DNA from: Hyalella azteca
Taxonomy: Eukaryota > Arthropoda > Malacostraca > Amphipoda > Hyalellidae
Assembly (NCBI RefSeq): GCF_000764305.2
Contig: NW_025942283.1
Coordinates: forward strand, 112,480-176,479
Reading direction: 5' to 3'
Length of the DNA: 64,000 bases
Shown: piece by piece, positions 42,701 through 53,240 of the stretch
Layout: each line of letters begins with the position of its first letter
How positions within the stretch are numbered: position 1 is the first letter of the stretch
The notes under the pieces: generated by a model
What the model was told of the DNA's origin: nothing
The model's input: only the letters and a program-made list of their open reading frames with translations
Databases searched by the model: none
Translations under genes and position numbers: made by a program

Positions 42701-45262
42701 AGGATGCTGGGTGATTCTCTTCCCTTTGAGAGGATCCATCCATCCAGTCTAGCTCTGGATGATTAAAATCACCAACGATCGACTTTTGTGACCTACGGAA
42801 AGTCATGCTCGGTAAAAGATTGTTTAGTACTTTATCGTTATCAGAAGAACTATTTGGTGATCTATAAACAAAGCCTTTGAGGAGGCTATCTTTGCCTTTT
42901 AGAGAAAGTTCGCACCACATTGATTCTCTAGCTGATTGATGTTCTGCAGATAACTTGACTTGCTGGGCCCCATAAGAGGTTCTAACCCACAAAGCTACAC
43001 CTCTACTGCACTGCTCTTCATTTAAGTTATGAAAACAATCAAAACCTGACAACTGAAATTCAACAGGTACAATTTTCCCCCCGGGATTTTTAGGGAGTGT
43101 TTCTGTAATACAAATAATGTCTATGCACTCGTTTTCAGTTAATAGTTCACTTATTTTGTTTAAAACGTAATCCGAGTTCGTGTAAAAACATTTTCAAGCT
43201 TTTTGTGCACTTTCACTTTGATGCATGCGTTTACTTCTCACATTATTTACAGGCCTGGATCTATGGACATGATTTCTTACTTGTTTTTCAGCTCCGCTGA
43301 CTGACCGTATATGCGGCCGGTGTTGTCTTGACATCGTGAGAGTGGTTGACCTGAGTCTCCATGCTTTTCCGCCTGAGTCTCTCCTGCAATTTCTTGCGAA
43401 AATTTCCTCTCTCTAAAGGGATAGCATCCTTCTTAACGAAGACTGAATTTAACTCTGGGAATTCACTTAGTTTTTTCGCAGCCTTGAACACATGTCCGAC
43501 CTGGGCTGTATCCTGCACCAGCAGCGGTCTACAGGTGGTAGCGTCTTTCGATAGCAGCCTCTTGCATGCCGTTAAATTCACAACGACGTTTAGTGCCTTG
43601 GCACAACAATCAGTTATAAATGCAGCATCCGAAGCATTGCTTTCTGGGAACGTTAAACCAAACAAGGTTAAGTCTTCTTCTCTCTCTATTCAGCAGTTCA
43701 CGAGTGCTCTCGCTGGCGAGATTAGAGATGACCTTTTTGCGGCCTTTGCCTTCTCTGTTATCGCTATTTTCTATTCTGTGCAGATGAGCTTTCATTCCCA
43801 CCAGCTCGTTTCGTAACGAGTGTAATTCGCTACGCAACAAGCTTGATTCTTTCCTGTGGTTCTCCTCCTATTCGGCTCTTTCTCAACTCTTACTTGTTGG
43901 TTTCTTCAATTTTGGCCTTAAAGACTGAAAACATGGAAAAGCACTTCTCTTCCACTATCTTTTCGCTTTTTACAGCGCTAAGTGCAGGTTGTTGGCAGTC
44001 CTGGCAATACCAGTGTACTGACTTGCTTTTGCGAATAACCGAGCAGTCTGTCTTGCTCAACTTTGCACAATTGTTGCAGATGATATCCCCGCAACGATCA
44101 CAGGCGATTGTAGCATCATTGATGTTAAGCGATACCAGCTTGCAAAATTTACAAATTTCCCCTCGCTCATTTTGCGATTTGATCTTCGCATTCGGTTTAA
44201 TAGGACTGGAGGCCTTTTCAATTAATCTCTTTCCTCTCTGCCCAGCCATCATGAAATGCAAGAGCTAAAAAAACACAAGTTAAAACTGAATCAAGTTGAG
44301 TAAAAATTGTAAAGTTTCCAAAGTGCTGTAAAAACTCGGTTACAGACTTGAGAATAAGCGGCTTTCAGAAAGCGGCGATGTCAGCGGCGGTAAAGGTGTT
44401 CAGGGTAGAGGAGGTGAGCTTGGACATGAAACAAAGGCTGTATTGTTCTACGCTGGCTAGGCAGTGCATGTTGCCCTCGCTTGCTAGCGACCCTCACTGA
44501 CTCTAAAGCTCGCGTTATTCAAGATGAAAACACTTCTACTATAGGTTTGATCTTTCTATTCGCACTCCTTTTTACTGACTTCACTGAAAATTCTGTCATT
44601 CAGTGACACGGATCATAAAAAAATGCGAAAAGAGTTCCGAAAACGGCACAGTATAAGTTAAAAGTTAAAAATATAGGATCACAAAACACGAGCGTCCGCT
44701 CTCGACCACGGCTGAAACTTGACTCTCAAGAATGTTCTCATACACTTCGAGGACATTCTTCCAGAGCGTAATCTGAAACCGTCCTAATAACTGCTAATTA
44801 ATTTCAAAATTATTTTCACAAGACTCAATAGAGCCGTTATGATTCTAACAAAATTGTTTGAAAAATAAAAATTATCATAATTTAACCTGGATTTTAGTAC
44901 GTCAATATAAGTTACGATATTTACAAAAATTATCAAGCAAGTTGGAATAATATAGAAATATTGCTCTTCCGCCAAAAACATAAAATGAAATTTTCGTGAT
45001 AGTTATGCATCCGGAAAGTAAATCCAACATCTTATTTTGAAACCACTGTTCCATTCGTAATAAAAATGCTGAGGCAAGATTCTCAGCTTAACAACTATCC
45101 TGATTTTGCAAGAAGCAAGCAGCCACCTGATGTCGCAATCAATCACAAAATGTCGCAAGCATCTTCTGATTACGCAAGCACGCACCTAATGATGCCATGG
45201 TTTTTGCAGAAAGTGCAGTGTTGCTTTCGTTTCTTGACGGGTTGCTCCCCAGAGGCGCGCAT
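35948..45262 (-). CDS. DMRT-family transcription factor with two tandem DM domains
   Basis: Five exons join in frame: 45262-45186, 39765-39597, 39252-39088, 38090-37497, 36790-35948 (about 615 residues). DM domains are zinc-binding modules that bind the DNA minor groove in sex-determination and sexual-differentiation regulators. DM1 (residues about 16-70): HCTFCKNHG, SGH, then CTHKNCHCWLCQLTTKAQMV, MRYQQALWRHQGRE. DM2 (about 83-137): LCDKCRNH, KKRGHKGKCQFENCKCAYCH, LTDMRRLIMKHQQRVRRA. The rest is an acidic and Ser/Pro-rich tail with DSRMSPP repeats. DM2 has the canonical Cys/His spacing; DM1 lacks two residues between its second His and the next Cys. Introns after DM1 and DM2 are phase 0. The start Met (45262) is chosen as the nearest upstream ATG; further 5' exons are possible. 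MAB-3/DMD-3-like by architecture, orthology unproven. Confidence 0.9.
36791..37496. other. DMRT intron 4
   Basis: AT-rich with ATGATGAT-type simple words. No exon seen. Confidence 0.6.
37497..38090 (-). CDS. DMRT gene exon 4, acidic and SP-repeat linker
   Basis: Acceptor GTCCACAG (phase 0) is chosen because it keeps the frame after DM2; a closer-looking TTTTTAG at 38146 would give the wrong phase. Encodes LISSEIDDDEDSKSESHEG, a Leu-rich segment AIKAATLTIEALSKHFGL, and five heptads of the DSRMSPP type. Donor TACGAG|GTGAAT. An extra small exon before it cannot be excluded. Confidence 0.85.
38091..39087. other. DMRT intron 3
   Basis: About 1 kb, no exon recognised. Holds a perfect 30-bp palindrome (38930-38959). 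Confidence 0.6.
38930..38959. repeat. Perfect 30-bp palindrome
   Basis: GAAGATAAAGTAACT is followed directly by its exact reverse complement, centred on ACTAGT, inside the DMRT intron. Confidence 0.95.
39088..39252 (-). CDS. DMRT gene exon 3, complete DM2
   Basis: Acceptor TTTTCAG, donor AAG|GTAAGC, both phase 0. A self-contained DM domain: CDKC, NH, GHKGKC, CKCAYC, then helix LTDMRRLIMKHQQRVRRAN. The modular phase-0 exon would ease gain or loss of this domain. Confidence 0.96.
39253..39596. other. DMRT intron 2
   Basis: 344 bp, between the two DM domains; nothing recognised. Confidence 0.6.
39597..39765 (-). CDS. DMRT gene exon 2, second half of DM1
   Basis: Acceptor TATTCAG, donor CAG|GTATGT. 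Encodes SGHVCTHKNCHCWLCQ and the recognition helix TKAQMVMRYQQALWRHQG, then a linker ending GLTSRQ. Confidence 0.93.
40219..40353. mobile_element. MITE inserted in the LINE 3' UTR
   Basis: Inverse, slightly truncated copy of the 28506-28652 element: ends GAAAGTATGGCCC. Interrupts the LINE sequence CTTATTGCC|TGGTCCG that is continuous in other copies. Confidence 0.75.
40252..43052 (-). pseudogene. LINE ORF2: AP endonuclease and reverse transcriptase
   Basis: Read in several frames. 43052-42684: endonuclease with RGVALWVRTSYG, FVYRSPNSSSDND, VGDFNHPELDWMDG. 42687-42244: NILDLVFTSDESML, APLGKSHHQSLFF. 42015-41656: RT start with LIAVNPSKSCGPDGFHPRLL, FRKTLNEGILPADWKEAQVT, LLFKKGD. 41650-41310: the QHG..GRSCTTNLL region, frameshifted. 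41304-41005: SGVPRGSVLGPILFVAFIND and catalytic SMYADDTKIYN. 41004-40252: DLGVNIVIELKFYKHI, RRATRIVPGLKGKSYEERLK, RRLRGDLIEVYKYTHGLY. The domains are complete in order, but the frame breaks show it is dead. Confidence 0.9.
43288..44261 (-). pseudogene. LINE ORF1: PHD-like finger and RRM-like protein
   Basis: 44261-43890 has CKFC, ACDRCGDIICNNC and HWYCQDCQ, a PHD-type zinc finger as in CR1-group ORF1. The frame shifts, then 43840-43610 (NLVWFNVP) and 43665-43288 (FGLTFPESNASDAAFITDCC, RPLLVQDTAQVGHVFKAAKK) give the RNA-binding part. The usual role is RNA binding and chaperoning. Confidence 0.75.
44381..45185. other. Rest of DMRT intron 1
   Basis: May include the LINE 5' UTR (to about 44770). 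No exon recognised. Confidence 0.45.
45186..45262 (-). CDS. DMRT gene exon 1, first half of DM1
   Basis: Encodes MRASGEQPVKKRKQHCTFCK, NHGII and ends in phase 2 at donor ATTAG|GTGCGT. The frame stays open upstream of the Met, and CAAAGCAG at about 45290 could be an acceptor after a pyrimidine-rich run, so this may be an internal exon. Confidence 0.85.
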
Positions 45263-45475
45263 GTTCTTGTTCGTGCTGGGACGCGTTCCCCTGCTTTGCC
45301 GTTCAGAACAAGAAAAATTAGGTATAATTATTCAGTATAGAATTTACTCATATCTTGTCTCGACTGCAAGGTAGGTCTCTGAGCCTAGTTTCCGAAATAT
45401 GCAGTCATAGCAAGAGTCGTCAGTTACTAAAAATTGCCATGGGGCTGAAAGAATTATTATTTTAGGCAGGTTTGA

Positions 45476-45560
45476 TTGAAGACCAGAGAGTTAGTTTAAC
45501 TATAAATTTTATTTTTATTTTATTTTGATATACCGAACAATATTTTTCGTTTGCGTTGAT
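45476..45560 (-). repeat. Penelope-LTR-like repeat fragment
   Basis: Inverse match to 47873-47960: TTGAAGACCAGAGAG, then GATATACCGAACAATATTTTT. A short dispersed fragment upstream of the DMRT gene. Confidence 0.65.
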
Positions 45561-47650
45561 AAATCGGGAATAAGGTTACCGAAACACATTTTAAATTTGT
45601 TGAAAAAATTTCGAATGTTTTCACTCGAAATGTTTCTGCTCCACATACATTCTGCTCTACGACACATAGAGAAAGGAAATTTGGAGCGACTTAGGCACAA
45701 AAGCACGTAAATAGGATACTCGAAAAAGAGATTTGGACAGAAATTATTAAAAAATAAAAAAATTGAAGGTGCTCATGAATTGATGCTCCAAATTACTCAT
45801 AGAACAGCCTCAAAATTCTGAACTGGAGTCCAATTCTCTTGATGATGAGGGCCTCAGCTATCGCGAGTCTAATGGCGTCGGGGCAACACGGTGCTATATA
45901 TTGCATTCCTCCAGCATCGTTTGTGTGATGGTCTCGTTGTGGGCCTCCATCAGGTGGTTCCTTGTAGTGGTGGTGGTGGTTCCCGATGTAGTTCATACTA
46001 GAGAGAAGTCTACAACCTTCTTAACTGCCAGAAAATTTATCTTAATTGCAGGGGTTATTGATCACTACATTATTCTGTATTTTTTGTTTTTATAATATAT
46101 CAGTAGTTTAATTTTATTATTAGTTGTGCTCAAAAAGTTATAAACTATATACGAAGGAAAGGTTAATCTGCTTTATAACCGCTGATCATTTGATTGTGGG
46201 AGTAGATGGTTGGAACGTTTGCATTCGGCTTCTGTTCATCAATCAAACCTGTTTCAAAAACAAATACAGCCCTTTTAAACTAATGAAGAAGTATTCTTGC
46301 ATATATAGGCATTAGGCACACCACAGTATTTATCTTCGGACCTGTAAATTCTTAATCATCTGCACTTTCAAACTGCAGACTCTTTGAATCGTGTTTATTC
46401 AGTGAAAGGAATTTAAAAATCATCACACAATGAATATAAAATTAAGATTTATATAATGATGCATGAATGAAGCATATAAATATAGCGATGATCCATTCTA
46501 TCATACGTAGACAAAGAAATTTAAAAAGAGAGAGTATGAAAAAGAAGGAATAAGAAAGATAATAATGGCACCACATGTCAAGTGAAATCAAAAGAGTGTT
46601 TGTGGTAAACAGGAATAAACGCATGTCATGTTTAATTTATTGAAACGACGCCAAAAATTATTGACTGCTATTTTTAAATCGCTACCAGTCAAGATGAACA
46701 TTTAGTATGAGTCGTCCATCACGCACCAAAATGCATTAGGGACGAGCATAAACTTCCCGGGAGCTACAACTTTTCATGCTTTGGAATGAAAACGACTCGT
46801 GACGTCAGCTTGCAATTAAAAATTATCATCAGACGGGCTATAAACCGTCTGTGCTATGTATGTAACATTAGTGATGTAAACTTTATTATATAAATTCGAC
46901 GCTGCTTAGGGATCACGACTTTGTAGATGATATTTTTATACATTTTTCGCTGTTAAAGAGTAAATTTCTGATATAATTTTACATATAATAGTAGTTAGAA
47001 ATTAACATTAATAATAGGCGCAGTCAGGATACGGAAAGAAACGAACAACATGAACCTGAAATAAGTGAGCGACCGAATGAATTGTACCGGACATTTTTTA
47101 AATGATTTTTTTTCACTTGAGGCGGCTGAACAGAATTGAAATTATTGCCCATTCAAGACCAAGTGAATCGTAACATAACGAAACTTCTGCAATAATTCAT
47201 CAGACCAATCTAAGTTATCAAACCAATCTAAGTTATTCCTAATGAATATCATTGGATTGCATTGAACGGTATTGAGTTGCCTTTTGTTGATTTTAATGAT
47301 TTTACCAACGTCACTGGCGCTCTTAGTCACTCATGAAAGCTCGACGTGGCTTGAGGATTTGAAATGGCTTGAGGATTTGAACGACTTATAAAAAGTGATC
47401 CATGAGGCAAAATAATATCGACTTAATTTGTCCATTACAACATAGGCCTATATCTTTCAGATGAGATTTCATGCAATAACAGCCTAAAAAACTTTTAGCG
47501 CCTGAAGGTCGGTTAAACTTAAAGTTTACTTATTAAAATATTGTCATTTACATTACTTATTATATTTGTCACATAATTAATTTATAACAACAAAAACTTT
47601 CCGTTAACCTCTCCTATCGGAACAAGTCATTTTATATTTATAATATATAT
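45561..47650. other. No gene seen
   Basis: AT-rich. A minus-strand frame at 45793-45996 (DAIRLAIAEALIIKRIG) faintly resembles a retroelement GIY-YIG C-terminus but is too short to call. Confidence 0.4.
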
Positions 47651-47960
47651 ATTATTGGCAATTTTCTTATTATTTTATTCAATATATCGAACAATATTTT
47701 GTTATTTTGTTTTTTTGAGTAGCATCCTATTTACATAATTTTATACATATGTCGACCCAAATTTCCTCACTCAATGCGCCTTTTAACTTGATAACGAATG
47801 ATTGAAACATACGAAACGTCGTTAACGAAATAAAAATGTACATTGGTACCCTGATTTCCGATTTACCAGTTCAAACGAAAAATATTGTTCGATATATCGA
47901 AAAAACTTATAAGAAAATTGCCAATAAAACAAATTCTCTGGTCTTCAATGAAATCTGCTT
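47651..47960. repeat. Inverted-repeat element with hammerhead-like core
   Basis: TTGGCAATTTTCTTAT ... TATATCGAACAATATTTT (about 47655-47703) is mirrored at 47878-47927. Between them lies a hammerhead-like motif, suggesting a Penelope-type pseudo-LTR relic. Confidence 0.65.
47783..47827 (+). ncRNA. Degenerate hammerhead-ribozyme-like motif
   Basis: Stem I TTAAC/GTTAA encloses TTGATAA (for CTGATGA), a stem II of GAATG / CATAC type with a 7-base loop, then GAAAC (47813-47817) and GTC (47818-47820). Order and spacing fit; the core has two changes, so it is probably inactive. Confidence 0.45.
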
Positions 47961-48779
47961 AAAAGAATAAATTCTGCCAGCCTATATACACAACTTGTGT
48001 CAAATGCACAACTTGTGTCTTTTTACAAGATATTAAGTAGCATGAGAACCTATTTTCAACACGCGAATCTTAGACTGTCTTTTCTTCTTGGTGTTTATCA
48101 CACGATACAAGAATAACTCACAGAAGCAGGAGTTTGAGCCGAGAGGTTAGTTCAGGAGATTAGTTCCAGGCACAATTAAATAGAATAAAAATTTTAGATT
48201 TAAAATGAAATTTCGTTGTCAGAACTATGAGGAGAATTATTTTAAGTATAATTTTTCATGAATAGTCGTTTGGTCAGCATATAAATCAACTTAGTCTTCT
48301 TAGTATAAGGATACACCAAAGTTGACGATACTACAAAATTTATCAATATTTATTGGTTAAATAGTTGATACCCTCAATTTACTTTTGCTGTTAATGCTGT
48401 AGCCGACACCTGTTTGTCGGTTCATCATACGAATCGTTTTTTGCCAAGTTGCTGTACATTACATATTTCTCTCGTGTTGTATCTGATATGAGGTGGAAAT
48501 TGTGTTTGTAACTATAATATCTTATTGAACAATGAAATTTATTATTACATACTGTACTTCAGACCAGAATATTTTGCTCAGCTGTGAATGAAGCTTAGAT
48601 AGATATAATGCACGCTCTCTGTCAGAAACAGAAATTGGATCACTGCATGCTGCAGCAAATGCATGTGTCTAAAGAGTAACTATATAAATGATTTTTAGAA
48701 CAAATAATATACGTTTAAAAATTACTTTTTGAACACAACACTTCCAAAGAATCCAGTGTCTCCAATCTTACAGATGTAC
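47961..48779. other. No gene seen
   Basis: AT-rich; nothing recognised. Confidence 0.4.
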
Positions 48780-49170
48780 AATGAATTTCTCATTTAATTT
48801 TCGAATATTAAAAAATTAATATTTCAATTTTTTTAATATATAAAAATTTTTTTAATATATATTTTTTCAAATTAGTTATTCTGTTAATTGATTCGTGCAT
48901 CGCTTCTGACTTCACACAAGTGTGCAAAATTACAGATCAATTAGACAGGTAAAAGTATGTCAAATATCAGTTGTAAGATTTGTAGCTGACAAAATTATTT
49001 TTTTTAATTTTTTTAATATTGAAAAAATTAATTTTTAAAATCATTTATTTTGACATTTGATTCATGCATTGTCTCCAACTTTACACAAGTGTGCAAAATT
49101 TCAGATCGATAGGATAAGTAGAAGTGTATTAAATTTCGATTACAAGATTTGTAGCAGACAGACAAACAGT
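48780..49170. repeat. Two tandem units of about 180 bp
   Basis: ACACAAGTGTGCAAAATT...CAGATC and AAGATTTGTAGCTGAC / AAGATTTGTAGCAGAC recur once, each preceded by a T/A-rich TTTTTTTAATAT stretch. Confidence 0.7.
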
Positions 49171-50967
49171 CAAGAAGTGAAGTTAAAGAGAAGTGTTGTA
49201 ATAAGAAGGTCAGTTTTATGGTGCTGACAAATGATATTAAGAGTGACCAATAATTAATTTCTGATGATTTTTAACTTCATACTATAGAGGCACGAGTTAA
49301 GTATTTGAACGCATTTTCGCGGAAGATTTTTTTTTGTAAATCAGCACATAGCACAACTCAAACAGTTGCCTTTCATTTATTAAAGATTTTTTATAAAAAA
49401 ATTACCGCAACATTCCATCTTCTGCAAGTTTACCTTTTATTATTGGCCCACATAAAAATTAATAATAAAAGCTGCACACATATCCAGAGATTGTGGACAA
49501 AAAAGAGAAACGCCTAACATTTCGATATCATAAATTTTGAACATGTTCCACATACTGAAAACTTGATATATTTTAGTGTTTTGCTGTTTATTATTGCTGT
49601 TAATTGATATTTATGCTTTTAAAACTTAAAAATAAGAACGAAAGAGGGTTTAAAATGGATTTAGCTGAAAAGGGGGTTTCAGAGAGTTCGACTGAAGAAT
49701 GAGTCACAATTCTTTTGAGAACAAAAAGTAAACGATCAGCGTGCGCTACGGAAAGGCTTTCAATTTCGTTCCATAGACACGAGATATTTTTGTACGGAAA
49801 CTTCATTGATTTAATTTGATACGTTTGGGTAATCCCAAGTCTCAGAAAAACACTCTTAACCGATCAAACATTGTATCCTAACAAACTCGATGGGAAAAAT
49901 GTCAAAAGATTAAATTGCGGCAGATTAAAAATAAAAGATGACTTGGAATGCTACACCCTAATTTTCTACACCCCTTATGCTGCACCCACTCATAATTTTT
50001 CAGTAACATTAGAGCATAATACATCCACTTTCTGAGGCGAAATATACGAAGACAATCATGTGGCGAACGTATTCAATTCATTAGTATTGGACGTTAAGTT
50101 TAAAAAAATTGCAATTCATATAAATGACATAAATTTCGTTATAAAATGATTTAGAGAAACATGGGGGCATTAGAAATTCAGAGTAGAGTCAGGAGGGAAA
50201 AGGAGTGAGAATCGATACACAACACTACCATAGACGCTCAGCGAGCAACTGAGCCCAGCAATGCAGTGTGCATGATGGAGACCGCAGCTGAGATTTGGTT
50301 AGTCACGAAATGCTTCCTGTCCCAGGGAATGATTTATAAGCCATTGAAAATAACTTGCATCATTAAGCAACAGTAACTTTCAGCTCTTTTGCTCGCAGAA
50401 ATTTCAAGATTAATGAGACCAGCGTAGAATTTGATAGCCCTTGTCGTATTCCAGAAGTTCGATTGTTATTAATGTTTTGATAAAATTCATTTACTCTGCA
50501 TGATTAAGACACGAAGAAAATAAAAAAGTTCCGTATTCTATAGGGCGAATAAACTCTCACCTGATTTGTTGAATTTTTTTATACACACAGATAAAATCAA
50601 CTTCAAACTTTGCAAGCCTTAATATGTGATCTGATCTGTAACTTAAGCTGCGTTTCCATCGGACTAATACCGATACTTGGTTGAGTAAAACCTGCAACAC
50701 ACGCTGCAAACGCACATTCTATTTTTATTTATCATAAATCGTTTAAAATAATTACAATTATCGATTAAAATCAAAGCTTCAAGTTTTAGAAATAAGATCC
50801 ACGGATCACCCATAGAAATATAATTTCGAAGTTGCTACGACTAGACGTCAGTGGAGAACAACGACCGGATGGTCACATCACGCACAGGTAAAGTGGCGTT
50901 GCGGTCCCGTAGACTACGCGGCTAATGTGAACCGTCGAAAGCTAACGCTGATAGATGCATCGCCCTC
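49171..50967. other. No gene seen
   Basis: AT-rich; GC rises after about 50860 towards the candidate promoter. Nothing else recognised. Confidence 0.4.
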
Positions 50968-51003
50968 TATAAATCATGTACGCTTAGGGCGCGGCATCCA
51001 GTC
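50968..51003 (+). promoter_or_regulatory. Candidate TATA plus initiator core promoter
   Basis: TATAAA at 50968-50973 and an initiator-like TCCAGTCG with the A at 51000, 32 bases downstream, the canonical arthropod spacing. It lies in a local GC-rich patch and is followed by a possible first exon. Confidence 0.45.
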
Positions 51004-51201
51004 GAGAAGCAGACGTCGAGCATTAATTTGATGGTCAGGGAAGTTCATCTGTGTGAAAGGAAGCGTCAAAAGAAGACCTCTTATACTGCAATCGAATACA
51101 ATGAAAAATGTGCTGATGAATCATCCATGATGGTTCGGACCATCCACACCGTCACTTGAATACGCAGTGAGCAAAGAAGTCATTACTACTTCAAATCGCT
51201 G
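51000..51201 (+). other. Candidate first exon, gene unknown
   Basis: From the putative start site to a donor CGCTG|GTAAGA at 51202. Contains a 41-codon frame beginning ATGGTCAGGGAAGTTC that stops inside the exon, so it may be a 5' UTR or a non-coding exon. Confidence 0.3.
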
Positions 51202-51708
51202 GTAAGAGGAAGTATTTTAAAAACTTATCAGACACTACTTGGTAATTTTGTTATATTGAAATTTGTAAAAATTGCAAATAATTTTTATCTTAACCTATAA
51301 TTTGCAGAAAAATAATCAAATCGTGTGAGACACGTGGTGGTCAATGGTAGAACCGAGCTTCTGGATGAAGGAGTTACTAATATTGTATGTCATTTATTTA
51401 TCTTGAACCAAATTCAGATCAGGAATAATAAATGATACTGCACTTTACAATAACGAATTTTATCGGTTCCCGTTTCTTCTGGAATGGCTCGAATTTAAAA
51501 CTCGCACTATATACCATTTTTAGTGAATGTCTTAATTATTTTTATCAACTCTTCAAATTCGTTGATCTCTGTAGCTACTTTAACTTATTTGCCTAAAACT
51601 GCCTATCCATTTCGTTAATTCAACTAATAAATATATATTATAAAATATTCAATCAGAAAATCGTTTCAGTTCTCATGCACGAATCGGCCAGTAGATCACG
51701 CCTAATAG
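51202..51708. other. No gene seen
   Basis: AT-rich; would be intron if the preceding exon is real. Confidence 0.35.
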
Positions 51709-52370
51709 GCCCCTTTCACACAGGGCAGTAAATACTGCCAGCGTCCGACAGTATTTACTGCCGAACCTTAGCGGACATACGAAATGTGCACTGCTGTTCA
51801 CACACGACTGCTTTTACTGCGGCGTAGAACTTGACGCCTGACGCCAGCGTATGTCAAGCTAAAACTGCGGCGGTAGATTTGCCGCGACAGTTTAGCTTGC
51901 AATGGTATTCAATGTAATCTTTCACACTGGGTGGTTTTTGACGCTAGATCCCAGCAGACAGGGGGGGCCGTATTTTAGGTGCATAATAAACAGCACTGCT
52001 AGACTGATAGATTATAGACTGATATTGTAACATAAATATCGGTACATAAATATTGTTACATAAGCATAAAGATATACATTGTTAAATATATATTTCCTTA
52101 AAGTGATAGAGATATATTTTATAAAAGATATATTTTCCATAAAATATATAGGTATTTACATAGAGATGTATTTACATCATTCTCACATAGAGATATATTT
52201 TCATAAAGGAATATTGTTACATGAACATAGAGATAGACTGATGGTGCATAAAGCACTGCAAGACTGATAGATCCCAGCAGTAAAAAGCGCCTTGTGTGAA
52301 ATATTGCGCTGTAAATACTGCCGCGGCATTTTTGACGCGCGCAGTATCTACTGCCCTGTGTGAAAGGGGC
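51709..52370. mobile_element. MITE with GCCCCTTTCACACAGGGC ends
   Basis: Terminal inverted repeat GCCCCTTTCACACAGGGC / GCCCTGTGTGAAAGGGGC, extending through GCAGTA. The flanking TAG / TAA would fit an imperfect 3-bp target site of PIF/Harbinger type. It contains a later insertion (51958-52267). Confidence 0.8.
51958..52267. repeat. Nested 310-bp insertion with 13-bp direct repeats
   Basis: Flanked by identical TAGATCCCAGCAG (51945-51957 and 52268-52280). The interior is a degenerate array of AGAGATATATTT / ATATTGTTACATA words. No coding capacity. Confidence 0.75.
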
Positions 52371-52974
52371 TAAGTGTCATATTTTGTCCTTCGTCGTCGT
52401 GTGACCAACTGCTTAGGGTTAAACGGCTATAATTAAGTCCACCGCAAGTATTAAAATTCTGATATGATTTAAATATTATTGCTTTTTTATTAAAAACAAG
52501 TACTGTCCCTATTCAAAAGCATCTGCCTATGAGTTAGATAAAAATGTAGGAATGTATGTCAGACTTCATGTTGTGTCTTACCCAAGAGCAACTCTAGCAT
52601 GCGACATATTGCACTCGCTTCTGATATTTCTTATTCTGCTGATTCCTAATTTGACGTTAATATTAAACGTAATGATTCCTAACCATTCTTGCTACGGTTT
52701 ATTGCATATTTCCCATGTGGATATTTTCACGACCACGTGTTCTTCACCGGCATCCTTCTTCCAACTTCAATAAATTTAGGCTCAGTTCTCAACACGTCCT
52801 CTCCCTACATGTTTATACTACTGAAGTAGGAGATGAACTGCCGTTTGCAACTTATAAATCCAATCTCAAACCCCTTTGGGTATTGGTGTCCCGTTCCCTC
52901 TTTCGTATTGGTGTCCCATTTTCAAACAATCAACCTATCATAACATTCTCAATCAAGTCCAGAGCTAAAACCTA
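52371..52974. other. No gene seen
   Basis: Low G on this strand from about 52700. Open frames without domains. Confidence 0.4.
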
Positions 52975-53240
52975 ACTTGCCGAACAATACCACTTTCCCG
53001 AAGGGCCCCGATTAAATTTTTCAAACACTCCTCAGGCCCCAGATTAATCTCAGATCACACCTCAGGTTCTTGAAGGCCTCTGATCAATTTTTCCAAAGAG
53101 CTCCAAACAAAATTTTCCAACACTTCATCCGAATTTTCCTACAAGCCTAACAATTTGTCAACACAAATTTGTCTTCACAATCCGCCAACTAATTCTACAC
53201 ATTCTAAATCTGAAGCCAAAATGACAAAAAAATATTCACC
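52975..53240. repeat. G-poor degenerate tract
   Basis: Repeated words CAGGCCCC/CTCAGGTTC, TTTTTCAAACACTCC, AATTTTCC; strongly G-poor, like 13.93-14.22 and 17.1-17.45 kb. Confidence 0.5.

Larger units (their letters stand above)
40060..44380 (-). mobile_element. Near full-length CR1-like LINE in DMRT intron 1
   Basis: Minus-strand element of about 4.2-4.3 kb with ORF1 (PHD-type zinc finger plus RRM-like region) and ORF2 (endonuclease, reverse transcriptase, C-terminal block), 3' UTR and a TTCTA-rich tail. It lies in the same orientation as the host gene. Several frameshifts and stops make it inactive. A 135-bp MITE (40219-40353) has inserted near its 3' end. It is the best reference for the fragments at 2.1, 3.6/5.8, 10.8, 16.5 and 60 kb. 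Confidence 0.9.

Noticed and set aside
45793..45996. Minus-strand frame with a HHHH run and DAIRLAIAEALIIKRIG, possible 5' exon of the DMRT gene
   Set aside because: No donor in the right phase and no DM-related sequence; more like a retroelement C-terminal relic, too short to assign.
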